Of a stretch of DNA of 64,000 nt, positions 51,045 through 58,841 are shown in pieces. The translations under genes were made by a program, and so were the position numbers. Numbering within the stretch: the stretch's first letter is position 1; each line of letters opens with the position of its first letter. A model generated the notes under the pieces. The model saw only the letters and a list, made by a program, of their open reading frames with translations, made no database searches and was not told where the DNA came from. The DNA comes from JAXLSZ01 sp046330315 (GTDB lineage Bacteria; Actinomycetota; Thermoleophilia; Solirubrobacterales; 70-9), in NCBI GenBank assembly GCA_046330315.1, contig JAXLSZ010000008.1, positions 62,001 through 126,000 on the forward strand, read 5' to 3'.

Positions 51045-52061
51045 CTACATCTGCCGGCAGCGACGGGAAGCTGCGGCGGACCGGCAGGAGCCCCGTGGAG
51101 GACGCGGGGGCCCGCTTCGGGCCCAGATCGGCCCGCTGAGGGCCCTCCTCTGACCGTGGGTGATCCATCGCTTGACGGTCGGGTCGCTGACCAGGAGCGC
51201 CTGGATGTTGGAGTAATAGTTGTTCCACCCCCGGCTCCTGCGGAAGGCGATCCAGCGTCCGTCGGGCGAGAAGATCGGGTCCTCGGCGCGGCCGCTGAAT
51301 GTCAGCCGCCGGCGGTGGGTGCCGTCGCGGCGAACCAGGTAGAGGTCGGCGATCCGCTTGCTGTACGTGTCGAGAAGCTTCTCGTAGACGATCCAGCGTC
51401 CGTTGGGGGAGAAGGCCACGTTGTAGAAGCTGTGGCGGTGGGTCGGGTCGGAAACCAAGCGGCGCACGACCCTTCCCCGTGAGTTCAGCAGGTCAAGCCA
51501 GCGGCCCTGACTTGCGGGTCCCTCCTGGGTGGCGAGGAACCAGCGCCCGTCTGGCGTCGCGGCAAGCTGCGTGCGCTTGAAGAGCCTGTGAAGGAGAGTC
51601 CCGTTCCGCCGGATGACGTAGGTTCCGGGTCGTTCGTTGTTCGGGTAGTAGCCGCTGAAGACGATCCTCCCGTCATCGAGGAAGGCTGCAGAGCCTGCGC
51701 TCAGCTTGCCCATCTCCAGCGTGCGCGAGTTGCCGGTAACGACGTTGGCGATCGCCAGGTTCCGCCACGGAGCTCCGAAGTTGTACGTGTAGACGATGCG
51801 GGTCCCACTGGGCGAGAAGGACAGCGAGTCGAAATAGTCGCCCGTCCTTAAGATCGTCGTCAGGCCTCCGCGCTTGGCGACCACCCGGAGCTTCTCGTTG
51901 AAGCCTGTCGTGTCGAGCAGAGCTAGGCGGCCGTTCGTGCCGGGGAATGTGTTGGCGGCAAGAACCGGCTGCGGCCCCAGGACGGAGATGGTGCCGAGGC
52001 CGACGATCGCCCCCAGCGAAAGGCATTGCGCGATCGAGCGGGAGAAGCGACTGCTCAGCAA
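51045..52061 (-). CDS. Secreted TolB/WD40-like beta-propeller protein
   Basis: The 338-residue protein has a signal peptide (LSLGAIVGLGTISVLGPQPV) and several WD40/PD40 repeats: SLSFSPSGTRIVYTYNF, AAFLDDGRIVFSGYYPNN, NVAFSPNGRWIVYEKLLD and DPIFSPDGRWIAFRRSRG. TTG at 52061 is the start, after GAGGAGGAA. The C-terminal 30 residues are Arg/Pro/Ser-rich and unlike a propeller blade, so the 3' end may have been altered. Base composition is less GC-rich than its neighbours. The role is unknown; such proteins often bind glycans or proteins. Confidence 0.75.
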   Translation of the reverse strand: MLSSRFSRSIAQCLSLGAIVGLGTISVLGPQPVLAANTFPGTNGRLALLDTTGFNEKLRVVAKRGGLTTILRTGDYFDSLSFSPSGTRIVYTYNFGAPWRNLAIANVVTGNSRTLEMGKLSAGSAAFLDDGRIVFSGYYPNNERPGTYVIRRNGTLLHRLFKRTQLAATPDGRWFLATQEGPASQGRWLDLLNSRGRVVRRLVSDPTHRHSFYNVAFSPNGRWIVYEKLLDTYSKRIADLYLVRRDGTHRRRLTFSGRAEDPIFSPDGRWIAFRRSRGWNNYYSNIQALLVSDPTVKRWITHGQRRALSGPIWARSGPPRPPRGSCRSAAASRRCRQM

Positions 52062-52112
52062 GGCCTTCCTCCTCGGGTGTGAGAACCTCGCGTCAGCGGG
52101 GCATCCGCCGGA

Positions 52113-52185
52113 TGGGCGCTACTGGGCTCGAACCAGTGACCTCCAGCTTGTCGAGCTGGCGCTCTCCCAACTGAGCTAAGCGCCC
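52113..52185 (-). tRNA. tRNA-Val (anticodon GAC)
   Basis: The minus strand reads GGGCGCTTAGCTCAGTTGGG and folds into a full cloverleaf. The acceptor is GGGCGCT paired with AGCGCCC, the anticodon arm is CCAGC-TCGACAA-GCTGG with anticodon GAC, and the T arm contains GGTTCGAGCCC. CCA is not encoded. Confidence 0.95.
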
Positions 52186-52572
52186 GGCGCAGGCAGCGTA
52201 GCAACGGGATGGCCGCGAGGAGGAGCGCGCCGCCCCCAACGAGCGGCGGCCCGGTCGGCAATCAGGGGTGAACTACCAACCGGCCTTGACAGGTGCCCCG
52301 GCGACCGCGGCAAGCATGCAATGCAAGCATTCGTTCACAGTTGTACGGGCTGTCCCAGAAGTGGGGCAGGAAAGCTCCAACTTGCGGAAATCGCGTGCGT
52401 GGCGAGGGCGGGGGCGCTATGCTGAATGGCACAAGAGTGAAACCTTTTCCGCCGCCTCGTGTTAGCTTCTCCTAGAGGCGGCTGATCCGGCAGGAGCAGC
52501 GCCCGAAGACTTCAAGACTTAAGGACCGACGAGCCAGTGGTTTCGATTGCTGGTGGTACGTCCTTCGGAACA
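52186..52572 (+). ncRNA. Possible small RNA region (gap without a convincing protein gene)
   Basis: This gap is less GC-rich than the surroundings and lacks a believable coding region; the one open frame (52268-52465) has atypical composition. A plus-strand transcript is suggested by the strong terminator at 52573-52602, by a TATGCT -10-like sequence near 52420, and by a stable hairpin at about 52474-52502 (GGCGGCTGATCC with GGAGCAGCGCC). The hairpin tip faintly recalls signal-recognition-particle RNA but lacks its conserved GGAA loop. I cannot assign a known RNA family. Confidence 0.3.
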
Positions 52573-52602
52573 AGGGGGCCCCTTTCAGGGGCCCTTTTCC
52601 GT
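52573..52602 (+). terminator. Rho-independent terminator
   Basis: GGGGCCCCTTTCAGGGGCCC forms a strong hairpin followed by TTTT on the plus strand. It faces rightward and overlaps the stop of the NfeD-like gene on the other strand. Confidence 0.75.
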
Positions 52603-53007
52603 TCCCCCGTTGAGGCGCCGTTCAGGGGCCTTCACACCGGGGCCCTCTTCAGTTCCCCCGTTCAGGGGCTCGACCTCCAGCGTGAGACCATGGACCGCGG
52701 TGACCCTGACCTCGCGCCCGGCGGGGAGCGGCTCGGCCGAGCGGGCGTGCCAGATCTCGCCGCGGAGCCGCACCGTGCCCTGGCCGGGGGAACAGGGCTC
52801 CGCCACCACGGCGACCTCTCCCGGCATCGCCTCGCTTCCGGTTCGGACCCGCCGGTTGCGCATCCATCGCCGCCAGATCGCGATCTCGCCGATCTCGAAG
52901 GCGAGGGCAGCCGCCAGGACGACCAGCCCCACGGCGGGCGAGAGGACGAAGGCGAGGAGCAGGATGGCGATCAGGACCAGCACCGCCCCAAGGGTAGTCG
53001 CGTGCAA
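52585..53007 (-). CDS. NfeD-like membrane protein
   Basis: The product of about 140 residues has two adjacent membrane segments (ATTLGAVLVLIAILLLAFVL, then SPAVGLVVLAAALAF) and a C-terminal OB-fold (GEVAVVAEPCSPGQGTVRLR, then GEIWHARSAEPLPAGREVRV). NfeD proteins of this short type associate with stomatin-like membrane scaffolds, though no stomatin gene is adjacent. The last 24 residues contain a duplicated NGGTE-GP motif from a local DNA repeat. TTG at 53007 was chosen because it immediately precedes the first helix; the frame stays open to 53067. Confidence 0.65.
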   Translation of the reverse strand: MHATTLGAVLVLIAILLLAFVLSPAVGLVVLAAALAFEIGEIAIWRRWMRNRRVRTGSEAMPGEVAVVAEPCSPGQGTVRLRGEIWHARSAEPLPAGREVRVTAVHGLTLEVEPLNGGTEEGPGVKAPERRLNGGTEKGP

Positions 53008-53115
53008 CAGCGGTGCCGCGGGGAAGGGGATGCTGCGACCCCCTAGAACAAGCGGCCAGCACCGCAAGCGAACCTCCAGAAACGAACGACGGAGCCGATC
53101 CCAGCCGCCAGAGCG

Positions 53116-53616
53116 ATGTCGATTTCACGCCACCTTGCGCGCCGGCTGCGCATCATCGCCGGCGAGGAGACCCCCGGGCATCCGGAAGTTTCCGCAATAT
53201 GCGGCCACGATGCGGACGTACGTCCGGCCGAGGACTTAGTCTCGGGGGCAGAAGATACGGCGGCAGGCCCGCCGGACGCGGGCCGGAATGCGTCGGGGGA
53301 AATGGTCTTCGACTTCGCACGCAAGAACCCCCATGGAAGCTGGGAATACGCCGGCACCGGGCACGGCAACGGACGCGACGCCGTGCTCCACGCGATCGAA
53401 GAGGTGGCCTCCGAGAGCGCTGGCGAGTTGCCGGCCGGTGAGTACCTGTACCGCTCCAAGGCCGACGACGGCTCCGAGCTCCGCGGCCTGATGACGCTGT
53501 GGAGCGACGGCTCGAAGATCATCAACCCTCCGAGGCGCTACGAGTCCTCGGTCACCCTCTTCCAGGTCCCTCGCGCTCGCGCAGCCGGCCAGCAGCGGGC
53601 CGCGGCAGGCGCCTGA
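53116..53616 (+). CDS. Hypothetical soluble protein, 166 residues
   Basis: I do not recognise the family. The N-terminal 60 residues are Gly/Ala/Asp-rich and low-complexity. A more ordered part follows from MVFDFARKNPHGSWEYAGTG to KIINPPRRYESSVTLFQVPR. No signal peptide or membrane segment is present. The start could instead be the ATG at 53302. A small inverted-repeat region with GCGCCTGACACC repeats follows the stop (53609-53665). Confidence 0.5.
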   Translation: MSISRHLARRLRIIAGEETPGHPEVSAICGHDADVRPAEDLVSGAEDTAAGPPDAGRNASGEMVFDFARKNPHGSWEYAGTGHGNGRDAVLHAIEEVASESAGELPAGEYLYRSKADDGSELRGLMTLWSDGSKIINPPRRYESSVTLFQVPRARAAGQQRAAAGA

Positions 53617-53695
53617 CACCGCACCAGGGTGTCTGATGCCGCTCGCCGGCGCCTGACACCACGCTGGGCGCCACGTCCCGGCGATGCCCCCAGCC

Positions 53696-54166
53696 TCAGC
53701 GCTCGGCGACAACCATCGTGATCGAGTCGTCCCGATGTGCCGTGCACTCCGTCTCATAGACCCCGGAGCGGCGCAGCGGGATCGTTGCCACCAGGCCCGC
53801 GGGGATCGTGATCCCGCTGATCACGTAGGGGCGGGCGTCGTGGTTGACGATCCGGACCTGATCGCCGACCCTGCCGGTGATCCGCTTGGGCATCGGGGCG
53901 TCGCCACCGCTCGCCAGCCGCTTGCCTGCGCCCGAGGGAATCTCGATGGTGATGATGCGCCCGCCGGGGTCCCGGTCGCCGCCGCCGCACCCAGCGGCGA
54001 ACAGCGCGACCACGGCCAGCGAAGGCGCGACCAAGCGGGCGAGCCTGCGGCGCCGCGCCGCGGCCCCCCGGGAGATCCGGGCAAGCCGCGAGACGCCCGA
54101 GCCGGGGAGCCGGGCGCGCCGGGATGGCGCGCCCGGCCCTCCGTGACCTCCTCCCTCAGCCGCCAC
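53696..54166 (-). CDS. Cupredoxin-like lipoprotein
   Basis: The 156-residue product has a long basic N-region, a hydrophobic core and a lipobox (VVALFAAGC), so it should be lipid-anchored outside the membrane. The mature part (ITIEIPSGAGKRLASGGDAP, then VGDQVRIVNHDARPYVISGI and GVYETECTAHRDDSITMVV) is a beta-sandwich with one His, Cys, His and Met in the positions of a copper site. GTG at 54166 overlaps the end of the upstream copper chaperone gene. It is the last gene of a copper-handling operon. Confidence 0.7.
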   Translation of the reverse strand: MAAEGGGHGGPGAPSRRARLPGSGVSRLARISRGAAARRRRLARLVAPSLAVVALFAAGCGGGDRDPGGRIITIEIPSGAGKRLASGGDAPMPKRITGRVGDQVRIVNHDARPYVISGITIPAGLVATIPLRRSGVYETECTAHRDDSITMVVAER

Positions 54167-54734
54167 GCGCCATCGCGGTGACCTTCACCCCACCCGCCTT
54201 CTCGAAGCGGAGGGCGACCGGGATGCTCTCACCGGCCTCGACCGGGCCCTTGAGGTCGAAGAGCATCACGTGGTAGCCGCCCGGCTCCAGCACGGTCGGC
54301 TCGCCCGCGGCGATCGGGATCTTCGAAACGGGCTTCATGCCCAGCATCGCGCCGGACTCACCGCCGGACATCGAAGCGTCGCCCGAGGACGAGTCCTCTC
54401 CGCGCATCGAGCCGCCGCCCGAGCCCGTGGTCTCGTGCAGCTCGGCACGCCCCGCCACGTCCTTCGGGACGGAGGCGTCGACCAGCGCGTCGCTCTGATC
54501 GCTCTCGATCGTCATGTAGACGGCCCCGGTGGTCTGCGACGGGGCGGTCGCGCGCGTCCACACGCCGTTCACCGAGAGACCGCCGCCGCTCGAGCCGGTG
54601 TCGCTCCCACCGCCACCGCAGGCCGCCAGCAGCGCGCTTGCCGCGCCTATCGCGGCCAGGGCCGCGATAGGCCTCGCGTTCCCCGCGGCCATCGGTCTCT
54701 TCCTTTGTCTGCCCTTGCTCCTGGGTTCGTTCAT
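54156..54734 (-). CDS. PCuAC-type copper chaperone lipoprotein
   Basis: The 192-residue protein has a lipobox in ASALLAACGGGG and a PCuAC (DUF461) domain. LSVNGVWTRATAPSQTTGAV opens the domain and GYHVMLFDLKGPVEAGESIP closes it. The copper ligands are His and Met residues in AELHETTG and the MLGM and HVM segments. An unusual Ser/Gly/Met-rich insertion (SMRGEDSSSGDASMSGGESG) splits the ligand region. It should deliver Cu(I) to the oxidase or to the SCO protein encoded just upstream. Its ATG overlaps the SCO gene stop in ATGA. Confidence 0.85.
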   Translation of the reverse strand: MNEPRSKGRQRKRPMAAGNARPIAALAAIGAASALLAACGGGGSDTGSSGGGLSVNGVWTRATAPSQTTGAVYMTIESDQSDALVDASVPKDVAGRAELHETTGSGGGSMRGEDSSSGDASMSGGESGAMLGMKPVSKIPIAAGEPTVLEPGGYHVMLFDLKGPVEAGESIPVALRFEKAGGVKVTAMARGG

Positions 54735-56026
54735 TCCTCGTTTCCCTTCCTTTCTGTGGTGTCTCGGGTGAGCAGCTCTCGCAGGTCGGCCGTGATCTGG
54801 GCGGCCGGAGTGCCGAACGGCCACTGCACGAGGATCGACCCGTTCGCAGCCACCGCGTAGACCTGCGCCGTGTGCTCGACCGGGTAGTCCCCATGCGCGT
54901 CGGCCTTCCCGTAGCGGTGGGCGGCGCCGAAGAGGCGCTCGACCCGGCGAAGCCGGGCCATCCGCTCGGTGCGGAAGGCGTGCGATCTCGCCGGTGGGAA
55001 GAAGTTCTGCACGTAGTCGCGCAGCACCCGCCCGCTGTCCCGCCGCGGGTCCACGGTCACCATGCCGACGCTGATCCGCCTCCGGTCGGCCGCCGGGAGA
55101 TCGGCCACAGCGCGGCGCAGGTCGGCGAGGGTTGCCGGGCAGACGTCCGGACAGGAGGTGTAGCCGAAGTAGATCAGCCGCAGCCCGCCGGGCCAAGGTC
55201 TCAGCCTCTCGATCCGCCCGCGCCCACCGCCCCCGTAGTCGGGCAGCGCGGCGGCGCCGACCCGGGGCAGCGGCTTCAGCGTGATCCCGTTGAGAGCGGA
55301 CTCGCGAACCGCCGCCCCGCATCCGAGCAGCAACGGGGCACAGACGCAGAGGCCGAGGCCGAGCAGCGCGGGGCCCGCAACCACGGAGATCCCCGCATCA
55401 CCGCGGCGGCGCAGAAGTGTCGCGCCCAGCGCCGCCACCAGCGCCGCGGCGCCGAGTCCGACGAAGGGGCCAAGCGGGAACCCCGAGGACTGCCCGACCC
55501 AGTAAAGGGTTCCGGTGATCGCCGCCGGCCGCCCGCCGACCAGGATCGGCACACGGTAGTCGAAGACCCGAGTTCGCTGCCCGGTGTCGGCGACCTGAGG
55601 GGGAATCCCGCTGGCCATGTAGTGGATGCGATGGTCGTGCCAGATGTAGGTCCCCGTCTGGCTCACCCGCCGCCAGGCCGGCGCTGCCCGGGGGTCCGCT
55701 CGGGCCGGGAGGGCGATCCTCGCGTAGCGGTCGTCGTTGAGGTAGTAGGCCGGTGAGCGCGTGTTGACCGAGACCACACCGGAACCGTCGATCCGCACGT
55801 AGGGCTCGCCGGCATAGCCCTCGACCACGACGCCCTTGCCGCTCGAATTGGTCAACTCGAGGCTGTCGTCGAAGTTGAGCACCCTGACCGAGAGGCCGGG
55901 CTGCCCGGGCCGGATCCCGTCCGGCTCGGACCTGAAGTTGGGGTTGCCCTGGTGGGCCTGGGCGGCCGTTGCGACGCCGGCCACAGCGACCGTGACCAGT
56001 GACGCGACCGCAAGGGACCGTCGCAT
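54731..56026 (-). CDS. Fusion of a secreted His-rich domain, two membrane helices and a SCO1/SenC copper chaperone
   Basis: The 431-residue protein starts with a signal peptide (LAVASLVTVAVAGVATAAQA). Residues 25-180 form an external beta-rich domain with a WHDHRIHYMAS motif. Two membrane helices follow at about 186-205 and 213-235, the second ending in a lipobox-like LLLGC. A full SCO1 domain then has CPDVCP at 292-297 and the copper His in YPVEHTAQVYAV. Both domains would face outside. SCO1 inserts copper into cytochrome oxidase. I have not seen this fusion described; it may have arisen from two adjacent genes. The start follows AAAGGAA. Confidence 0.85.
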   Translation of the reverse strand: MRRSLAVASLVTVAVAGVATAAQAHQGNPNFRSEPDGIRPGQPGLSVRVLNFDDSLELTNSSGKGVVVEGYAGEPYVRIDGSGVVSVNTRSPAYYLNDDRYARIALPARADPRAAPAWRRVSQTGTYIWHDHRIHYMASGIPPQVADTGQRTRVFDYRVPILVGGRPAAITGTLYWVGQSSGFPLGPFVGLGAAALVAALGATLLRRRGDAGISVVAGPALLGLGLCVCAPLLLGCGAAVRESALNGITLKPLPRVGAAALPDYGGGGRGRIERLRPWPGGLRLIYFGYTSCPDVCPATLADLRRAVADLPAADRRRISVGMVTVDPRRDSGRVLRDYVQNFFPPARSHAFRTERMARLRRVERLFGAAHRYGKADAHGDYPVEHTAQVYAVAANGSILVQWPFGTPAAQITADLRELLTRDTTERKGNEE

Positions 56027-56085
56027 CGGAGATTCCTTTCGGTTGGCGGACCTGATCGCCCGCCACCGTCAGGGGCGAGCGATCG

Positions 56086-56397
56086 CTAGGAGGCGACGGC
56101 GAGCGGGGGGCCGCGCTCGGCCAGCGAGGCGGCGATCAGCAGCCGGCCCCGCAGAAGCCGCGCCTCGCGCGGCTTGGCAGGCTTTGCCCGGATCGCCCGC
56201 AGCGGCCTCCGCCGCAGGCGCCGGGCCCGCAGCCGCTCGATCGTCTCCTCGCCCGGGTAGCGCCCCAGGGCGAGCGGCACCACCAGCAGCAGCAGCGGCA
56301 GCGCCGCCAGCACCCCGCCGGCCCACGCCATCGCCAGGGTGACGAGCAGCCCGCCGAGGGCCGCCGGCAGGACGAGGCGTGGCTCGAGACGCTTCAC
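56086..56397 (-). CDS. Small hypothetical membrane protein, 103 residues
   Basis: Two close membrane segments (VLPAALGGLLVTLAMAWAGG, then VLAALPLLLLVVPLALG) are followed by a strongly basic tail (IERLRARRLRRRPLRAIRAK) that should be cytoplasmic. GTG at 56397 lies 8 bases after a TAGAAT -10 box. It is the first gene of the run leading to the SCO fusion, copper chaperone and cupredoxin-like lipoprotein. The family is not recognised. Confidence 0.7.
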   Translation of the reverse strand: MKRLEPRLVLPAALGGLLVTLAMAWAGGVLAALPLLLLVVPLALGRYPGEETIERLRARRLRRRPLRAIRAKPAKPREARLLRGRLLIAASLAERGPPLAVAS

Positions 56398-56405
56398 GGC
56401 CGCCG

Positions 56406-56411
56406 ATTCTA
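56406..56411 (-). promoter_or_regulatory. -10 box TAGAAT of the copper operon
   Basis: TAGAAT on the minus strand ends 8 bases before the GTG at 56397, with the chromate transporter gene diverging on the other side. Confidence 0.5.
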
Positions 56412-56426
56412 ACCAGGGGCTCCGCC

Positions 56427-56432
56427 TACGAT
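56427..56432 (+). promoter_or_regulatory. -10 box TACGAT of the chromate transporter gene
   Basis: TACGAT ends 7 bases before the GTG at 56440. This supports that codon over the ATG at 56431, which lies inside the box. Confidence 0.45.
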
Positions 56433-56439
56433 GGAGCCC

Positions 56440-57582
56440 GTGTCCGCCCCCTCATTGGCTGAGATCCTGCGTGAGTGGGGCCGGATAGGCTGCATCGGCT
56501 TCGGCGGTCCCCCCGCCCACATCGCGCTGCTGCGGGACCTCTGCGTGACCAGGCGAGGTTGGCTGAGCGGCCACCAGTTCGAGGACGCGATTGCCGCCAC
56601 CAACCTGCTGCCCGGGCCGGGTTCCACGCAGCTTGCGATCTTCTGCGCCTGGAGGTTGCGCGGGGCCCGCGGGGCCCTGGTCGGCGGGGCAGGGTTCGTC
56701 CTGCCCGGGCTGTTGATGATCATCGCCCTCTCGGTCCTCTTCCTGGCCTCGGCGCCGCCACGATGGGTGCTGGGAGCGGGGGCCGGCGCCGGGGCGGCGG
56801 TCGCCGCCGTGGCGGTGCGGGCGGGGGTCGGGCTGCTGCCCTCGAGCTGGGACAAGGCGCAGGCCACCCACCCCCTGCGCTGGGCCGCCTACGTCGCGGC
56901 CGGCGCCGCGGCCACCGCCCTGATCGGCGCCTGGCTGGTCCTGGTGCTGCTCGCCTGCGGCGCGATCGAATTGCTGCTCAGGCGCCCGCCGAGCGCCGAG
57001 TCCGCCCAGGGGATCGCCCTGCTGCCGCTCGCCGCCGCCGCCGGAGGCATCGGCGCCCTTGCCTGGGTCGCCTTCAAGGTCGGCGCCCTGTCCTACGGCG
57101 GAGGGTTCGTGATCGTCCCGCTGATGCAGGCCGACGCGGTCAGCCATTACCACTGGATGACCTCCTCGCAGTTCCTGAACGCGGTCGCCCTCGGTCAGGT
57201 GACCCCCGGCCCGGTGGTCCACACCGTCGCCGCGGTCGGCTACGCGGCCGCCGGGATCGGCGGCGCCCTGCTCGCCGCAGCGGTCGCCTTCGCCCCCTCC
57301 TTCTCCTTCATCCTGGTCGGCGCGGAGCGCTTCGACCGCCTCCGCTCCGATCGCCGGGCCCGCGCCTTCCTGGACGGCGCCGGCCCGGCTGCGATCGGCG
57401 CGATCCTCGGCTCGGCGATCCCACTGGCGCTGGCCCTCCAGGAACCCTGGCAGTTGGCGGTGCTCGGCGCCGCGGCGGTCGCCCTGCTCTGGCTGCGGGT
57501 GGGTGTCGTGGCAACCCTGCTCGCCGCCGCCGCCGCAGGCACGGCTATCGCACTCGCCGGGGGACCGGTTCCGGGGGGCTGA
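56440..57582 (+). CDS. chrA: Chromate transporter (CHR family)
   Basis: The 380-residue membrane protein consists of two homologous halves, each with the family motif. FGGPPAHIALL and NLLPGPGSTQLAI occur in the first half, and SYGGGFVIVPLMQ and LGQVTPGPVVHTVAAVGYAA in the second. About ten to twelve helices are predicted. CHR proteins export chromate in exchange for another ion, although many homologues have other anion substrates. The start GTG fits a leaderless promoter. It is divergent from the copper operon. Confidence 0.9.
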   Translation: MSAPSLAEILREWGRIGCIGFGGPPAHIALLRDLCVTRRGWLSGHQFEDAIAATNLLPGPGSTQLAIFCAWRLRGARGALVGGAGFVLPGLLMIIALSVLFLASAPPRWVLGAGAGAGAAVAAVAVRAGVGLLPSSWDKAQATHPLRWAAYVAAGAAATALIGAWLVLVLLACGAIELLLRRPPSAESAQGIALLPLAAAAGGIGALAWVAFKVGALSYGGGFVIVPLMQADAVSHYHWMTSSQFLNAVALGQVTPGPVVHTVAAVGYAAAGIGGALLAAAVAFAPSFSFILVGAERFDRLRSDRRARAFLDGAGPAAIGAILGSAIPLALALQEPWQLAVLGAAAVALLWLRVGVVATLLAAAAAGTAIALAGGPVPGG

Positions 57583-57590
57583 GCGCGGGG

Positions 57591-58031
57591 TTACTTGATC
57601 CGGGGGACGGTGAAGTCGATTGCTCCGCTGTCTCCCGAGCAGGGGCCCGCGCCCCGGAGCCTGAACGTGCCGACCACCTTGCGGCTGTGGTTGGTGAAGC
57701 GGCCCTTGATCGTCACGGTCTGATTCGGAAACGGAGGCCAGGCCGCGTTCCCGGCCTTCCCCGGGTGCCCGCTGCCGGAGAACCTCAGCTTGTCGCTCAC
57801 CTTCATGGCCCGGAAGAACAGATAGGAGCCGTTGCACGGCGACCCGGTCGCGACGTTGTGGTACTCGACCCGGGTGACGAGGCGCGGCTCCCCCTTCCTG
57901 AAGGCGACCTTGATCTCGATCCCGTCGTTGTTGACCTCCGGGGTGAACGGCCCCGAGTAGAAGGCGGCCAGGGCAGTGCCCGGGAGGGCGATCGCCGCAG
58001 CGATCGCAACCGGGACAATCATTCGCCTCAT
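57591..58031 (-). CDS. Secreted hypothetical protein, 146 residues
   Basis: A strong ribosome site (AGGAGGAGG) precedes ATG at 58031. The signal peptide (MRRMIVPVAIAAAIALPGTA) is followed by a beta-rich domain (VNNDGIEIKVAFRKGEPRLV to GAIDFTVPRIK) with a likely disulphide pair (SPCNGSY, AGPCSGDSG). The layout resembles small secreted proteins that are common in Solirubrobacterales. The function is unknown. The 3' end lies 8 bases from the convergent chromate transporter stop. Confidence 0.75.
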   Translation of the reverse strand: MRRMIVPVAIAAAIALPGTALAAFYSGPFTPEVNNDGIEIKVAFRKGEPRLVTRVEYHNVATGSPCNGSYLFFRAMKVSDKLRFSGSGHPGKAGNAAWPPFPNQTVTIKGRFTNHSRKVVGTFRLRGAGPCSGDSGAIDFTVPRIK

Positions 58032-58167
58032 TCGGCCTCCTCCTGCCGGAGATTCGTGCATCGACCCTACCCCTCCCGGCCTCCACGATCAAGCCCCGAG
58101 CCACTCCGCCCGGACGCGCTCAGACGTGATGAGAGGCAAGGGCGTCTGCGCGGCTCGCCGGCTCCGC

Positions 58168-58662
58168 CTAGTGCGGGTGATCGCGGCCGCGAACGGTCAG
58201 CCAGGACTGCCAGGTGATCCGCAGGATCACCGCCGTGATCGCCAACCCGATGATCGGGTCGGCTGCCGGCAAGCCCGCGGCCACCATCGCCGCGCTGCCG
58301 ACGACCGCCAGGCTGACGTAGGCGTCGGCGCGAGCGTGGTGGCCGTCCGCCACCAGGGCGGGGCTGTCGAGGCGATGGCCGGCCCGCGTGCGAATCCGGG
58401 CGGCGATCCAGTTGCCCAGGTAGCCGACCAGCCCGGCGCCGGCGAGCGCGCCGAGGTGGGTCGGAGTCTGGGGGTGGATGAGGCGCGAAACCGCCTCCAC
58501 GCCGGCCACGCAGGCCGAGAAGAAGATCGCGCCAACCACGAACAGCCCTGCCGCTTCCTCGGCTCGGCGCGAGTGCAGGAGGAAGGCGACGCCAATCGGA
58601 ATCGCGGTGGCGGCGTCGCCGACGTTGTGGATCAGGTCAGCGAGCAGGGCGATGCTGTCGCT
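58168..58662 (-). pseudogene. Cation diffusion facilitator, 5'-truncated remnant
   Basis: The frame encodes the middle and end of a CDF metal-efflux protein: DSIALLADLIHNVGDAATAI (metal-site Asp/His/Asp pattern), GVAFLLHSRRAEEAAGLFVV, then SPALVADGHHARADAYVSLA with the second metal site, and PIIGLAITAVILRITWQSWL. The N-terminal helix and His-rich leader are missing. An in-frame TGA lies about 27 bases before DSIALL and no start codon occurs before GTG at 58539, which is too late for a working transporter. The gene therefore looks broken at its 5' end. Confidence 0.75.
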
Positions 58663-58841
58663 GGGCGTGGGGACCCGAGTGCGGGTGGGAGTGGGTCAGA
58701 GGCCCGTGGCGATGCCGCTCTCCGCCGAGTGGCCGACTGGCCGGGGTGGGCACCGAGCCATCGTCCCGATGCGGGCCTCTGGACGCCGCGGCGGTGACCA
58801 TCTAGGCTTGGCGCACGTCTCGATCAGGGAGGGAGGAAGGC

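Noticed and set aside
52474..52502. Signal recognition particle RNA
   Set aside because: The hairpin CTGATCC-GGCA-GGAGCAG resembles the SRP tip but lacks the GGAA-type loop and the correct asymmetric bulge, and the rest does not fold like 4.5S RNA.
53609..53665. Insertion-sequence end or regulatory palindrome formed by GCGCCTGACACC repeats
   Set aside because: Only two short direct copies and a weak inverted repeat are present, with no transposase nearby. They may simply be a small terminator-like relic.
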